The position numbers were made by a program, and so were the translations under genes. Below are positions 36,133-47,846 of a DNA stretch of 64,000 nucleotides, in pieces. This DNA comes from Channallabes apus (lineage: Eukaryota; Chordata; Actinopteri; Siluriformes; Clariidae): assembly GCA_030522415.1 (NCBI GenBank), contig CM060107.1:47079807-47143806 (forward strand), read 5' to 3'. Within the stretch, counting starts at the first letter, position 1; every line of letters starts with the position of its first letter. Below the pieces are notes generated by a model. It ran no database searches. It worked only from the letters and a program-made list of their open reading frames with translations, and was not told the DNA's origin.

Positions 36133-36281
36133 ATGATGTCACGCTACACGGGTGAAGAAGCGCTTCAGATGGACAGCGATGAAGAATTTACTTTCTCATC
36201 AGAGGAAGAGCAAGACTCAGACGAGGAACGGCTTTATTTAGAACAACGTCTGGACTCAGCGGAGGATGTAATTCCTGACCA
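36133..36281 (+). pseudogene. piggyBac transposase N-terminal exon 1
   Basis: Two adjacent ATGs start a frame reading MMSRYTGEEALQMDSDEEFT, then FSSEEEQDSDEERLYLEQRL and DSAEDVIPD, then CA before a gtaagt donor. The acidic Ser/Glu/Asp-rich N-terminus after an EEALQ motif is typical of PGBD/piggyBac transposases. It joins in frame to the exon at 36624. Because later exons with the DDD catalytic core are absent, the gene is dead, but this exon itself has no lesion. Confidence 0.7.
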
Positions 36282-36437
36282 GTAAGTCTTTTATTCTCAC
36301 CATCACTGCTCTATATTTTATATGTACATTTGGAAAATACTAAATACCAGCAAGAGTAAAATTGGTTAAAATATTAAATATGCACGTTACTTACAAGCCC
36401 GCAATAAAATCTGATTACGATCTGTCTAAAGTTTTAT

Positions 36438-36509
<72 letters not shown>

Positions 36510-36623
36510 GTGTTTTGTATTGTTTATACCGTGTTTGAGATGGTCAAATTGTTCACCAGCTGTTGTTTGTGAATGATTGTATGCGCGTCCATTCTTCAAG
36601 TTTAAATTTTTGTTTTTGTTTAG

Positions 36624-36703
36624 GACTGTGGCTGCATCACCGGCGCGTGCACAAGAAAGTCACGTGAGTGTCGTTCAGTTTCGAGTTCACTGGAGAACCA
36701 CGA
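36624..36703 (+). pseudogene. piggyBac transposase exon 2 (probable)
   Basis: After a ttttgtttag acceptor, the base G completes a Gln codon. The frame then continues TVAASPARAQESHVSVVQFR and VHWRTT to a gtaagt donor at 36704. Frame continuity and the good splice sites support it. An earlier donor (gtgagt at 36664) could be used instead. No third exon is found before the right terminus. Confidence 0.5.
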
Positions 36704-36900
36704 GTAAGTGCACATTCAGTATATCCTAGATGTTAGTTAAATATAACTATATTATATAAATATATAATACAATATATTCATCATAGTCAACTGTAGTGTA
36801 TTGTAGAAAAAATGTAGTACAGTGTTGGTAAAGTCATTTGTTCTGGTAATTACAAAGAGCTGTTGTTGTTTTCTATATTATAATATACAGTATATAGGCC

Positions 36901-36931
<31 letters not shown>

Positions 36932-37767
36932 TTATATATCTATATATTGTTGTTAGCTATATTTTCTGTTATAGTGGCTGCAGTAATGCTGCTAAAAAGT
37001 CAACTTTGATTGTTCCTAATAAACTGTTTAACTGATCTCGCAAATTAATCTCAATATTTTTTTGTGTGTCAAATACATTCTCAAATAACCTAAACACTGA
37101 AAATATATAAACTTATTTTATCCTCAGATTCTTTCTTGTAACTCTCCTCTCTCAGTCATACCTGTCTGATGGCTCATTATGCAGATCAGTATGCAGGCCT
37201 TTGTCTTCTCAGGTGTGAATCACTGCATTAGTAATGATAGATCACGCCTTCTCGCATAGACCCTTTACACTCAAAAAGTGACTTAAAAAGTGTTAATCAC
37301 TATATTGTTTTCTGTGAGCAAGTAAACAAGATAATTTTCACATCATTTTGAAGCAAAAACACTAATCCACCAGCCCTTGTGAAACAATGTCTTGTGAACA
37401 AATTGTCTGTATGAGTTTCATGGCCTTATTTCAGCTACTTTTTTTTTCACAAAACTTACTAACCACGCATAATATTTTTTTCCTAAAAAATGCAAACACG
37501 TACATTCATTTTGGTCACGTATTATTGTAGAACAGTTTGTACTGATTACAAGAAAAATACAGGTTGGTCAATAATATATTATAAGTAGCTGAAAAAAGCA
37601 CAAATATCAGAGCATGTCCAAACATCTCAAGGGCCCCAAAATCACCCCGGACCTCAGAGGGTTAAGCCAATTTCATAATTTCATGGGTTTTTAATTGCAA
37701 TAGATCTGTTAAGTGTCATTTTTGAGTTTTAACCTGTCGAGTGGTTGGCTAATGCGGAGCTACTGTA

Positions 37768-37890
37768 CAGTGTTTTCCCACTCATATGGACGGGGTGCCG
37801 AGTTACAATATATTGACGGTGGCACCAGTATATTTACCCACCCTTTTTAAAAATCTGTCCAGGAGAACGATGCCATCCACTAACTCAATT
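37768..37890. repeat. Dispersed repeat, copy 2 (partner 31120-31265)
   Basis: It shares cagtgtttt, agtatatttaccca, cctttttaaaaatctgtcca and ggagaacgatgccatc with the first copy, in the same orientation. Confidence 0.5.
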
Positions 37891-39599
37891 AACTAGTAAT
37901 GGACAGTTTCCCCCAACCACTGCCGCTCTTGTTCCTGTTTATCCTGATGCCGTGAGAGTGGTGTACTGAGAGGCAGTAATACCAGCAGATGCCAGTTGCC
38001 GTATAAATAATAACAGGAAACGGTCGCACTTGATGGCCACAAAGTTTCCCTTTATAAAACCCAGGAAGATTAAAACTCAAGTGGCAACACGACATGGCTT
38101 AATGACCGACGGTGCGGAGGGGACGACACTTATGCGCTTATATGGATGTCTTGCCGGTGTGTGTCGACGGAGAAGGCCTCAGACATCAGTCTGGGTTTTC
38201 TGATGTGACAGATTGATGTCATGTCGATCTTTCATGACAGATTGACGTGACGTGTCCCACTCGTATTAGAATTTCTATCGGCCTAAAGCTCAAAGCCAGT
38301 TTAAGCTCCGTAGCAAATTAATCCTCAGATCCCTTGCCGTGGTGTCGGAGTTATCCGGACTGCTGGTCTAGAGCGAACAGAGACCTACAGTACGGTAACT
38401 AGCCTTTCTAGATCTTTACAGGTCCCCCCCCCCCTTTCTCTTCCTGACGTCAGGTGTTTCATTCACAGCCTGTTGAATTTCCTGCATTTCCTTTCTTTCT
38501 AACACCCATGCGAGAGATGGCTTAAAGCCAGCAATCATCTCTGTGCGATCTATAAGGAGTGTGCAGCCACCAGGGAGGCTGATCATCTGATCATGTGCTT
38601 AGCATGCCATCGATAGCTTTGTCCTTTTCTTCGCCATGGATTTTTTTTTTTTCCCCCCTCGAGGCCGTTTTTTTTTTTTCCCCCTTCATTTGTGTGTTGT
38701 CGTACCCGATTTTACAAGCGTTCTGACATTTTCCATTTTCCAGCCAAATAGCTGTCGGTACTCTTATATAGTGCTGTTGTCGTGTAGGATGAGCTTATGA
38801 TTGCCTTATCGCTGTAAGACATCTTTTGAGCCGGCCTTCCCATGTGCGTGATCAATATAAAACCCACAGCAGCCAGGGAGAATGATCATTTGCTTAGCTG
38901 GATATTGAGCGGTTAGTCCTATTTGGCTAAATTCGGTGCCAGCTTGTCTCTTCTCTCCCGTACATTTGAAATTCATGATGAGCTCCAAAAATCTCCTTCC
39001 TGTGCTCATTCATTTTAACATCCGCCATTTTGGCATCTGTTGTACTTCAAAGAGCTACTTGGAACGCTGCATCACATTTTTGAAAAACTTAATACTTAGC
39101 TGCAGGCTAAGTGCATTGCGTTGGTTTCTCTGCTCTCGTTAAATACCGCCACCGGTTTAAACCCCTTCCTGTGGTTTTATGTGTATATCTGCTCATTTCG
39201 AGCTGAAAGTAATAACCATGGCATTGGCACATCGCCTGCTGCACCGCTTATCTTTAGCAGGAGTTTTTTTTTTTTTTTTTTTTTAATTGTGGTGGGAAAA
39301 AAAAAAAGCATTTTCAGTTTAATTTCAGGAGGAAAATCTCTTTTAGCATTAATGGAGTTCCTGGCATCCTGAAGCAGCACGTCTCAGTGTGAGATTTTTA
39401 ATCGAACAAATTTCCTATCATGTGCAAAGCCACTCGAGCAAAGCAGCAAGCAAACATGCAAGCAATCATGCAAAAAATAAACACGTTTGATTTATTACAC
39501 AGGGCAGGACTTGAATTTATTATGATTTTCTTAATGCAAAGGCAGAAACTGTTGGATGGCAAATTTTTGTGTGTTCTACACTTTTATAAATGTGAAACT
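37891..39599. other. Intronic sequence, no gene seen
   Basis: Poly(C), poly(T) and poly(A) runs lie at 38426, 38640-38680 and 39266-39308. A short motif (cagccaccagggaggctgat and cagcagccagggagaatgat, each followed by gcttagc) occurs twice, at 38565 and 38867. Confidence 0.45.
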
Positions 39600-39745
39600 T
39601 TGTCACATTTTTCTTGTGGGTTCCTGGGAGGCCAGCGTTTCAGGCACTGAAACTGAAACTTCCTCCCTTGATGGTGTCCGATCACTAATTAAACGCTGGG
39701 ATAAGTGCATTAGTGTAGCAGGGCATTATATAGAGAAATAGAAGG
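39600..39745 (+). pseudogene. Mariner transposase C-terminal relic
   Basis: The frame reads SWEASV / FLGGQRF at the start and then SLIKRWDKCISVAGHYIEK before a stop, matching the C-terminus of GVQW3-type mariner transposases (RWDKCI...GDYVEK). One frame change separates the two parts. Nothing of the catalytic core remains. Confidence 0.75.
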
Positions 39746-41154
39746 AGGTTTTAGTCTCATACCGGTGTTCTGTTATTCCGCGCATTAAAGAGTTTGTTTT
39801 GAACGCCCCTCGTATAATAGCACAGGGACCGCTGTGGGCGAGTGATGACTTTGAACCTGTTTAAAAATTTATCGGGAACTTCCTGGGATTTGTTTAGTGC
39901 TTCCTAAATGCGAGGATCGATCCGTTGCTCTGGAGTGTTCGGTGCTTTTACTTGATGTAGTATGACGACGCCCGCCTTCCCTGACAGCTGGAAATGTGCT
40001 GAATTTAAAACGCGGCCAGATCGTTAGACGTGAACCTCATGAATTTTCAGAAGGTCGGAATTGTTCCGGCTGTGCAGCGTTTGCTTTTTTTATTCCCCCC
40101 CCCCCCATCCTTTGTGTCATTTGCACCTTATAGCGATGGATGAGGGCTTGTGTCGGTTTGCCGCCGGCGTAAACGGACATGCTGGCAAATCCTTATTAAT
40201 AAATGATAGGGTGCCTTTTATTAATCTGTCTGTCCCTTTCATTCACTCTTTCTTTATACTCTATTCTATCCGTGCAACGTGTAGACAGTCGATTGCTTTG
40301 TCCTCATCTGTTTACAATTATTTCGGTGAACCTGCAGCTCCGAAACTAAAACTTATAAACCGAGACCGTAAAATCACAAGATAATTCTGATTTTTATACA
40401 TAAAAAACAAACAAACATACAGTACGCAGATACAGATCATAAACTTCACGATGACACAACTGATAGCGTAAGATTTCAGTTACAGGCTGTAGAAATCCAA
40501 GCTACAGATACGGATACCAAGGACCTGGAGATCGTTTCATCGAAAGCCTACTCGCTATCAGAATCTCACTGTTGAACTTTGGACATCTTTTATTTAATAG
40601 AACAGCATAAAGATGTATGATGCTTTAGTGATTATATAAAGCATGCATTTTTAACAACATGCAGAGGTTTCAGTAGAAAGGTCCTGAAGGACAGGTGCTG
40701 AATAGAGGCGTCGTGTTTCCTCACAGCAGTCGCTGTGTAATATCAGCGCTCCAAAGACGTCTTTGTTCGCGTCGGTCCGACGATCCAAGCACACAAGCTG
40801 TCGTCCCACGTCAAGTGTCGACCGCACGCCCTTCCGCCAGCGGTCAAAAGTCACCCCCCCGGGGTCACACAAGAGCAGACGTGAGACAGCCGTGACTTCG
40901 GGATGGCGTTGCCGTGGAGACGGTGACCGATTCGAGACAGATTGATTAGCTAAACAAATCGTAACAGCCGTCTGCAAACACAAACGCGGCGCAAGGGTTA
41001 TATAACTGTTATTGGTTCAAATGCTACTGGGAACAAAAACACTCTGGATCATGCTACTATTCCAATTTTCAGCTCGCTCGCGTTTGTCTTTGCTAACAAG
41101 ACCCAGAAAATATATGTAACTTGTCATATCCGTTATGAAAAGATGTTGTCCTAA
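39746..41154. other. Intronic sequence, no gene seen
   Basis: A C run lies at 40098-40107 and another at 40853-40861. No exon or repeat is recognised. Confidence 0.45.
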
Positions 41155-42292
41155 ATGAATGTAAACCATCAGAGCTGGTCAGGTTGTACAGGAAGTGTTA
41201 AAAACTCCCAGCCTGGTTCATTACTCAAAACCGCAATCATGGGTAAGACTGCCGACCTGACTGCTGTCCAGAAGGCCATCATTGACACCCTCAAGCAAGA
41301 GGGTAAGACACAGAAAGACATTTCTGAACGAATAGGCTGTTCCCAGAGTGCTGTATCAAGGCACCTCAGTGGGAAGTCTGTGGGAAGGAAAAAGTGTGGC
41401 AGAAAACGCTGCACAACGAGAAGAGGTGACCGGGCCCTGAGGAAGATTGTGGAGAAGGACCGATTCCAGACCTTGGGGGACCTGCGGAAGGAGTGGACTG
41501 AGTCTGGAGTAGAAACATCCAGAGCCACCGTGTACAGGCGTGTGCAGGAAATGGACTACAGGTTGCAAATTTTGCATGTCATTCGGAAATCAAGGTGCCA
41601 GAGTCTGGAGGAAGACTGGGGAGAGGGAAATGCCAAAATGCCTGAAGTCCAGTGTCAAGTACCCACAGTCAGTGATGGTCTGGGGTGCCATGTCAGCTGC
41701 TGGTGTTGGTCCACTGTGTTTTATCAAGGGCAGGGTCAATGCAGCTAGCTATCAGGAGATTTTGGAGCACTTCATGCTTCCATCTGCTGAAAAGCTTTAT
41801 GGAGATGAAGATTTCATTTTTCAGCACGACCTGGCACCTGCTCACAGTGCCAAAACCACTGGTAAATGGTTTACTGACCATGGTATTACTGTGCTCAATT
41901 GGCCTGCCAACTCTCCTGACCTGAACCCCATAGAGAATCTGTGGGATATTGTGAAGAGAAAGTTGAGAGACACAAGACACAAGAATCTGCAAAAGGATTC
42001 CCGACCAAGTATTGAGTGCAGAACTGAACATTATTATTTGAAGGTTGACTTTTTTTTGTATTAAAAACACTTTTCTTTTATTGGTCGGATGAAATATGCA
42101 AATTTTTTGAGATAGGGATTTTGGGTTTTCATGAGCTGTATGCCACAATCATCAATATTAAAACAATAAAAGGCTTGAACTACTTCAGTTGTGTGTAATG
42201 AATCTAAAATATATGAAAGTCTAATGTTTATCAGTACATTACAGAAAATAATGAACTTTATCACAATATGCTAATTTTTTGAGAAGGACCTG
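41155..42292 (+). mobile_element. Tc1 element, 5' end missing, 3' end intact
   Basis: The 3' terminus (tttttgagaaggacctg, then TA at 42293-42294) is the known CAGGTCCTTCTCAAAAA-type Tc1 end. No matching inverted terminus is seen upstream, so the left border (near 41155) is approximate. It lies 376 bp before an RNGTT exon. Confidence 0.8.
41239..42064 (+). pseudogene. Tc1 transposase with two internal deletions
   Basis: It starts MGKTADLTAVQKAIIDTLKQ with a paired helix-turn-helix (KDISERIGCSQSAVSRHL; TLGDLRKEW...SRATVYRRV). After DYRLQ the frame jumps to CMSFGNQGARVWRK, so about 30-40 residues with the first catalytic Asp (SDES block) are gone and the frame shifts. VMVWGAMSAAGVGP, FQHDLAPAHSA (second Asp) and NSPDLNPIENLWDIVKRKLR (third Glu) follow. 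After HKNLQ the usual C-terminus is replaced by 3' UTR sequence. It is inactive. Confidence 0.9.
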
Positions 42293-42392
42293 TATTATAT
42301 ATTATATTATATTATATTATATTAATGTATATATCATGTTTTTTTTTTCCCCCCTGAACTGTATACAATTTTTTTTGTTTGGCTTACTCTGT

Positions 42393-42452
<60 letters not shown>

Positions 42453-42668
42453 GTGTGTGTATATAAATATATAAAACATATGCACGCGCTTTGGCTCTCT
42501 ATCGGAGGGAAGTGTAAAGTGTTGTCATGACGAAAGTCAATTAAGGTCGATATGTAATTACATTTTTCTTTCAAAGCAAAGGCTAATTAGGTTGAAACGA
42601 GAAAAAAAAAAAAAAAAAAGTTGATGTGCAATAAAATGGATATCGCCTTGTTGATTTTTCTTGGCCAG
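42293..42668. repeat. (TTATA)n and (GT)n before an RNGTT exon
   Basis: A short TATTA array lies at 42293-42325 and a (GT)n run at 42396-42459. Poly(A) lies at 42603-42619, about 50 bp before the acceptor. Confidence 0.85.
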
Positions 42669-42833
42669 GGCCAGCCAGTGGGTCAGTGCGACTTCAGCAG
42701 GCGGCTGCTGTGTATAGAGAAGGAAATCATCTTCCCTCGCTCCGAGAAAATAAAGATGGGTCAAATCGACAAGACCAAGGAGCCGTTCAGCGTCAGGAAC
42801 AAGCCATTCTTCGACCTTCATGTAGCACGGAAG
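42669..42833 (+). CDS. RNGTT: RNGTT exon: region between motifs III and IV
   Basis: This is a 165-nt, 55-codon exon starting [20 protein letters not shown] and ending [11 protein letters not shown]. The strings [19 protein letters not shown] and the ...ARK end line up with the vertebrate capping enzyme. The acceptor is tttcttggccag and the donor gtatgt. A second AG six bases downstream could be used instead, but it would drop two codons (GQ) that the family keeps, so I chose the upstream one. Both ends are phase 0. The exon sits after a 21.2-kb intron and 376 bp downstream of a Tc1 relic that ends at 42292. Confidence 0.96.
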
Positions 42834-44496
42834 GTATGTTTTTCTTTCTTTCTTTTTCTTTTTTGTTTAATCCTGTGATACATCAATAATTCCTTTTTAT
42901 TAAACAGGCTTGCTTTGATGCACGTCTGGATATTAAAAGCAGAGCTTAGTTTGTTTACTCAGAAAGCATCAGGAGCACCTTGGGAACTCTGGTACTCTGT
43001 CCCATTTTGACCCTCCGCCGTTTCAGCGCACTAAACAAAGAGCATTTAAGTGACGGTAAACAACCGAGCCTGCATTAAACTGTGTCGTGTTGTGTTTCGT
43101 GTCGCGTTCTGTAATTTGCTCCTAAGCAGCTCACCTTAGACAAATGTCACACCAGGTGCAGTGTGGGTGTCTTCTCAACTGGCTAGAAAGCCATGGATGT
43201 GTGAGAAGTGGAAAGAGTAAAGGCTGTGCCTCAGCGCCTATATTTACTTAATTAAATCAATCACAGTAATCTTTCAACCCTTACTAATGATCACAACTGT
43301 CGAGCCCATGAGTACACAAACCTAGCGCACCGGGAAAGCAATACTCAAGAGCAGAAGAAAAAATTGTAAACACCCCTTTATCCTAAACGGTTATATGTTT
43401 ACACATTCTGTGAAAATCATTTTATTTCAGCATCATCATAAATGTTTATGTGGACACAGATTGAATATGTATAATAAGACGTGTTATTGAATCCTGACGC
43501 TGCTGCAGTCTATAGTGTTTGTAGGGAGCATGTTTACAGGTTTTCACAAATGTGAAGAGTTAAAATTCAAATCATATTAAATGAAATTTCTTGCTAACGT
43601 TTTTTCTTTTTCACTTCGCCGTAGCGAAAACGTTCCCGAACTGTAAGTTTCTAAACCGAAGTTTTATTTTCCTAAACGTTTGTCTGGAACTTTGTCATTG
43701 GTTACAAGATCTGGTCTCCAATTTAGTTTTCTTTTGTTGTCCAATCCATCAATCCAGCCACTGTTTAAAAAAAAAAAAAAAAAAAAAAAAAGTTTGATTG
43801 AGTTCTAGACCGCGTCTTTAGTTTCTCTCGATTGTGATGTGTTTAACTGTTTTAGAACTCGTGCGTACTGAATCTGAAGGCGATGGGATGCGGAATAAGT
43901 AGCTTGTGCTTTTGTTGAAACATTTATATTTAAATTTTTAATAATTGTTAAATGAAAATCAGTAGGTTTTGTTTTTGGTTGTTGAACCGATTCGTTTCCC
44001 AAGAAACCGTGAATATAAACCTGTTTTCTTGGACACCTGGGATACTGCTTTGTTCACTCGTGTATTTGCTCATCGTTCACTGGTGGTGATGATGATGATG
44101 ATGATGATAATAATAATAACTGTGTTTGAACACAGCAAGAAATGTTTCAGCGTGTAACCTTTCTTCAAGTCTGATGTCTTGTTAAACACATAAACAGGGT
44201 GTATTGACTTAAAAAAAAAATACTTGGCAGCTCTTGAGTAGGGCTTTGTTTGCATTAACATTTCTTTCACTGAAAGTATTTAACACATTTGTTAACATGA
44301 AGAAACCATTAATAATGTCATCATTTGTTTATTCATTTCATTCATTAGTTCAAACACGTCAAGCTGTGATTTACAGTATGCCACGTGGTCTGGTGGCCAG
44401 TTCATGTACGAGTCCTTATGATCTCCACTCTTTTATAAACGGTATGGCCGTGCCATCAGGGAAGAAAAACACCTGATGATTCAGTACAATTCACAT
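42834..44496. other. Start of a 20.9-kb RNGTT intron
   Basis: Poly(A) lies at 43767-43791 and (GAT)n plus (AAT)n at 44088-44120. No element is recognised. Confidence 0.5.
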
Positions 44497-45030
44497 TAGG
44501 GCTGCACGGTGTATCGAAAAAATATCGTTATCGTGATAATGGCATGCGCGATAACCATATCGCAAAGAGTTGCAATAAATACTTTATTTGCCAAGCATTT
44601 GTGTGTCCAAATTTGACCGATCAGATGGGCCCTTACTATGTTTATACCCGCTTTTTTATATTATTTATATATATATTATTTATATCTTTATACTTCATTC
44701 TGTCGCGAACTAACCCGGGATGATCAGAAGACTTAGCGATTAGCCGTGAGCCCTTTGTAGCGTGGACGGTAAACCCAAACGCGGAAGCAAGCGGGTAGGC
44801 AGGATAACCACGCGAATTAGTCTAAGGACTCTCACAGAAGGGGAGCAACGGAAAAACACAAATTTATCCCGCGTCCTATAAACACACACTCGAATCAGAA
44901 AGTAAACAATCTGAACCGACATGCGCGAACTCAGTGACTGAGCTCTATGCAGTGGTTTGTTTACTCCTCTTATACGTACTTCCGGGTTCGCGACCGCATT
45001 ACTTCCGGGTCCTAGTGCCGGTCGCGGAGC

Positions 45031-45072
<42 letters not shown>

Positions 45073-45568
45073 CAAATAATTTTTTTTTTATTTCATTTTT
45101 GTTTAATAATATTTATTTTTATTAAAAAAAAGAAACAAAACAAAAATACAGGCAAGTATTTAGTTTAAAAGATGCTCTTGTTTTAAGACACTATTGTTGA
45201 GTGTATGGTTACACGTAAATAAAAAGTAATGTTTGAAAGTAATTCATATTGTGTTGGCAGGTTTATAGTAACAGCAAACCAGAAGTCAGAATATCTGCTG
45301 AGGGGTTTAAGTCATTCATAGTGTTTTGAAGTCTAAATATTTGCAACTTCCTTGACATATAGTTTCTTTTTAGCCTGAATTAGATTTAATTACATCAGAT
45401 GAATATCTATTACCTGTTTATTTTAGTATCATCATTACATATAAATAAATATTTAAAAAATTGCCAATAATAAAAATGCATTTCTCTAGGGAAATGTTAT
45501 ATCGCCAGAAATATCATTATCGCAGTATTCAACAATATCGCATATTTTCCTAATATCGTGCAGCCTTA
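44497..45568 (-). mobile_element. Non-autonomous hAT element, copy 2 (inverted)
   Basis: It starts tagggctgcacggtgtatcg and ends aatatcgtgcagcctta. The flanks attcacat (44489-44496) and attaacat (45569-45576) are an 8-bp target duplication with one mismatch. It is the reverse complement of the element at 16415, with near-identical ends and inner blocks. It has (GT)n at 45034-45071, two CCGGAAGT motifs (complement) and a TATA-like tataaga on the minus strand. Confidence 0.92.
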
Positions 45569-45596
45569 ATTAACATCATCGGCTGACTTCTTTTTA

Positions 45597-46020
45597 TTGC
45601 CACATGTTGCACGTTGCTGAGTCTAGACCTGACCAACTGAAGCAACTCCAGATCATAACTCTGCCTCCAGAGGTTTGTACAGTGGACACTATGCATGATG
45701 AGAGCATCGCTTCATACTCTTCCCTTCTTATCTTGACGCACCCATCACTCTGCAATAGTCAATCTGGAATCATCAGACCATCTGATCTTTTTCCATTGGT
45801 GCCAAATGGTCCCAAAGTCCAATCTTTATTCTCTCTAGCAAATCAAAGCCTTTTTCTCTGATTGATCTTGGTCTTATGGCTACACAGCTGTTTACCATCA
45901 ATCCTGAGTTCTCGTCCCATTGAGTTGATTTTTCTTTTTTACGATGCAACTGCACCAAGCGTATAAGCGATCGATTTAATTCCCATAACATTCCTTCCAC
46001 AAAGTTGATGTTAAAGGAAA
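45597..46020 (-). pseudogene. Tc1-like transposase relic, minus strand
   Basis: The minus frame reads SLIRLVQLHRKKE... and then GLWDHLAPMEKDQMV, directly followed (after a stop) by a WSDDSRLTI-like block holding the first catalytic Asp. A different frame has SGGRVMIWSCFSWSGLDSAT, the block after it. The remaining DDE part is missing and frames are broken. Confidence 0.65.
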
Positions 46021-47660
46021 CTATTGCAGAACCTTATCTACAAACCTTTTGGATTGGACCCTATTTTATGACTGGACTCATAAAAGTCGATTCATTCACA
46101 GATTAATTTAAAAGTGTTTTTAAGGTTTGGACCTTAGATTCCAGCTCAGATGTCCACTATGTTTCCCTGCAAGCATGTCCGGTCATTCCTTCCACTCTTG
46201 TTGAGGATATGGCCTCTACGGCATCTAGGATACAATAAACATCTGTGTCTTAGGATTGGTCTGGCATCTTCCTCAAGCGTTCCAGTCCCCCTCTTATCAC
46301 TCATCTCTTTATTGCTGCATTCTGTTTTACTTTGTTTTCCAGTCTCATATGAACAATTCTATTAGCCCTAGTCCATCTTGGGCTCCTTTGTGACCTCATT
46401 TGCCAGGCGGCTTTTTACAGGGTGAAGTCATGCTAGCTCGTTCTGGTGGCTGAAAGAGTTTCTTTATTCTGTGACCATCTGCTGAACGCGGAGCGCTGTC
46501 TGAGACAGAGAGGAAGAAAACAAGAGAGGAACAGTGCGGTGTATTTGTCCTGATGGATAGATATGCCTTCTTTTCCCTGTGAGGAAAACAATCGGGAATT
46601 TCCCTACGTCTCCTGTTTTCATTCCAGACTACAGTAAAGCTCTTCAGAGCTTCTGTCCGGGAGGGTCACGTCGGCCAGCGCGAGTCTCGTTCGTAATTTC
46701 ATCAGTCTCGGGAATTCCCGGGTTTGCCATTACAGACAGAGACCCTCGTTTGTATCGCAGAAACATCTGCCAGAATCCCTTTTTCCTTCACAGACTCTGA
46801 GACCAAAACAGCAAGTTCCAAAAAAATCCCACTGTGTATATTGCGTCCTCTCTCATCCTTTATCATCATAAAACGGGACGGCAGCCCGGCAGCTGAATAG
46901 AGGAAGATGAGTTTATATCGGATTAGCTTCAGCCCGAGCCAGTGTTAAGAGCCCATTAGAAAGCCGCGTAGAGAGGAAAATGGAGGTGATGCAGAGCCTC
47001 GGAGTCATGTTAAACAGAGCCGGTCTGAGAAGGAAGCCTGGCCCTCGAATGCCCTCGCTCCCAGATAGCGGCGCGAAGAAAGTCAATGGCTGTTCAGCGG
47101 CTCAACGAGGTCAATAAAGGCTTCGCGATCACACATCTCAAGTGGACCCACAGGTGATGCACACTGTTGCTTTAGCGGAGGTAATTAGTGCCGAGATGAA
47201 AAAAAAAAAAGGAGTTTAATTTTGGTTTAAATTCAGGAGACTCTCAGCTGATGGAAAAACTTCAATAAGTCTGGTGTACTCTCCAGCGCCATAGCTGTGG
47301 GACAAAATTAAATTGAAACACTGATCGCTGATGATTCTGACCAGTACTACAGCCGTGAATAAAGTGAACCATAGCTGTTAGATCCAATTAAAAAACGATT
47401 CGGTCCCCAACCTACAGCAGATTTTTAATCATGTAGAGTTGGTTCAGTGAGGTATTTTGGTTATACTGTATCCTTAAGTGTCTGTAACCTGGGGCTGCTC
47501 GTTGCTCCGCCTACAGTTGATTGAAGTTCTTGTTTTATAAGCAAGATCTGGTTGGCAGTAAAATTTTCACAAAATTCGTTAACAAATAACAGGTGATCTT
47601 TTCAGAATCAGGACACCACATGGGGATATGTTTGTAGACAGCTGACCATCATGTGAGTTG
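46021..47660. other. Intronic sequence, partly unique-looking
   Basis: No exon is seen. Positions 46800-47190 are GC-balanced and repeat-free, unlike their neighbours. Confidence 0.45.
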
Positions 47661-47846
47661 TCGGGTGTAGCTCAGTGGTTAAGGCATTGGACTACGGTTC
47701 GGAAGGTGCCAGGTTCAAATCCCACGACCATCAAGTTGTCTCTGTTGGGCCGTTGGTCACGGCCCTTAACCCTCAACTGCTCAGATGTATAATGAAATAA
47801 AAATATAAGTCGCTCTGGATAAGGGCATCTGCCAAATGCCTACATG
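47661..47846 (+). mobile_element. tRNA-derived SINE with L2-like tail
   Basis: The head is tcgggtgtagctcagtggtt (box A) and aggttcaaatccc (box B, 47711-47723). The body has cggcccttaaccctcaactg. The tail is aagtcgctctggataagggc and then atctgccaaatgcc, the L2-type 3' end. It is not a tRNA gene: it lacks a cloverleaf 3' half. Confidence 0.85.

Larger units (their letters stand above)
35568..37661 (+). mobile_element. piggyBac element, internally deleted
   Basis: TTAA flanks both ends (35564-35567 and 37662-37665). The left terminus is CCCTCTGGAGTCCGCG and the right terminus, complemented, CCCTCTGAGGTCCGGG. TTAA plus CCCT...AGGG ends is the piggyBac signature. It is 2094 bp long. It keeps a promoter-like region, two 5' transposase exons and a (TA)n run at about 36442-36508. 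The catalytic exons are gone. Confidence 0.9.

Noticed and set aside
47661..47735. Possible tRNA gene
   Set aside because: A and B boxes are present, but the 3' half of a cloverleaf is missing and the sequence runs into a SINE body and L2-like tail.
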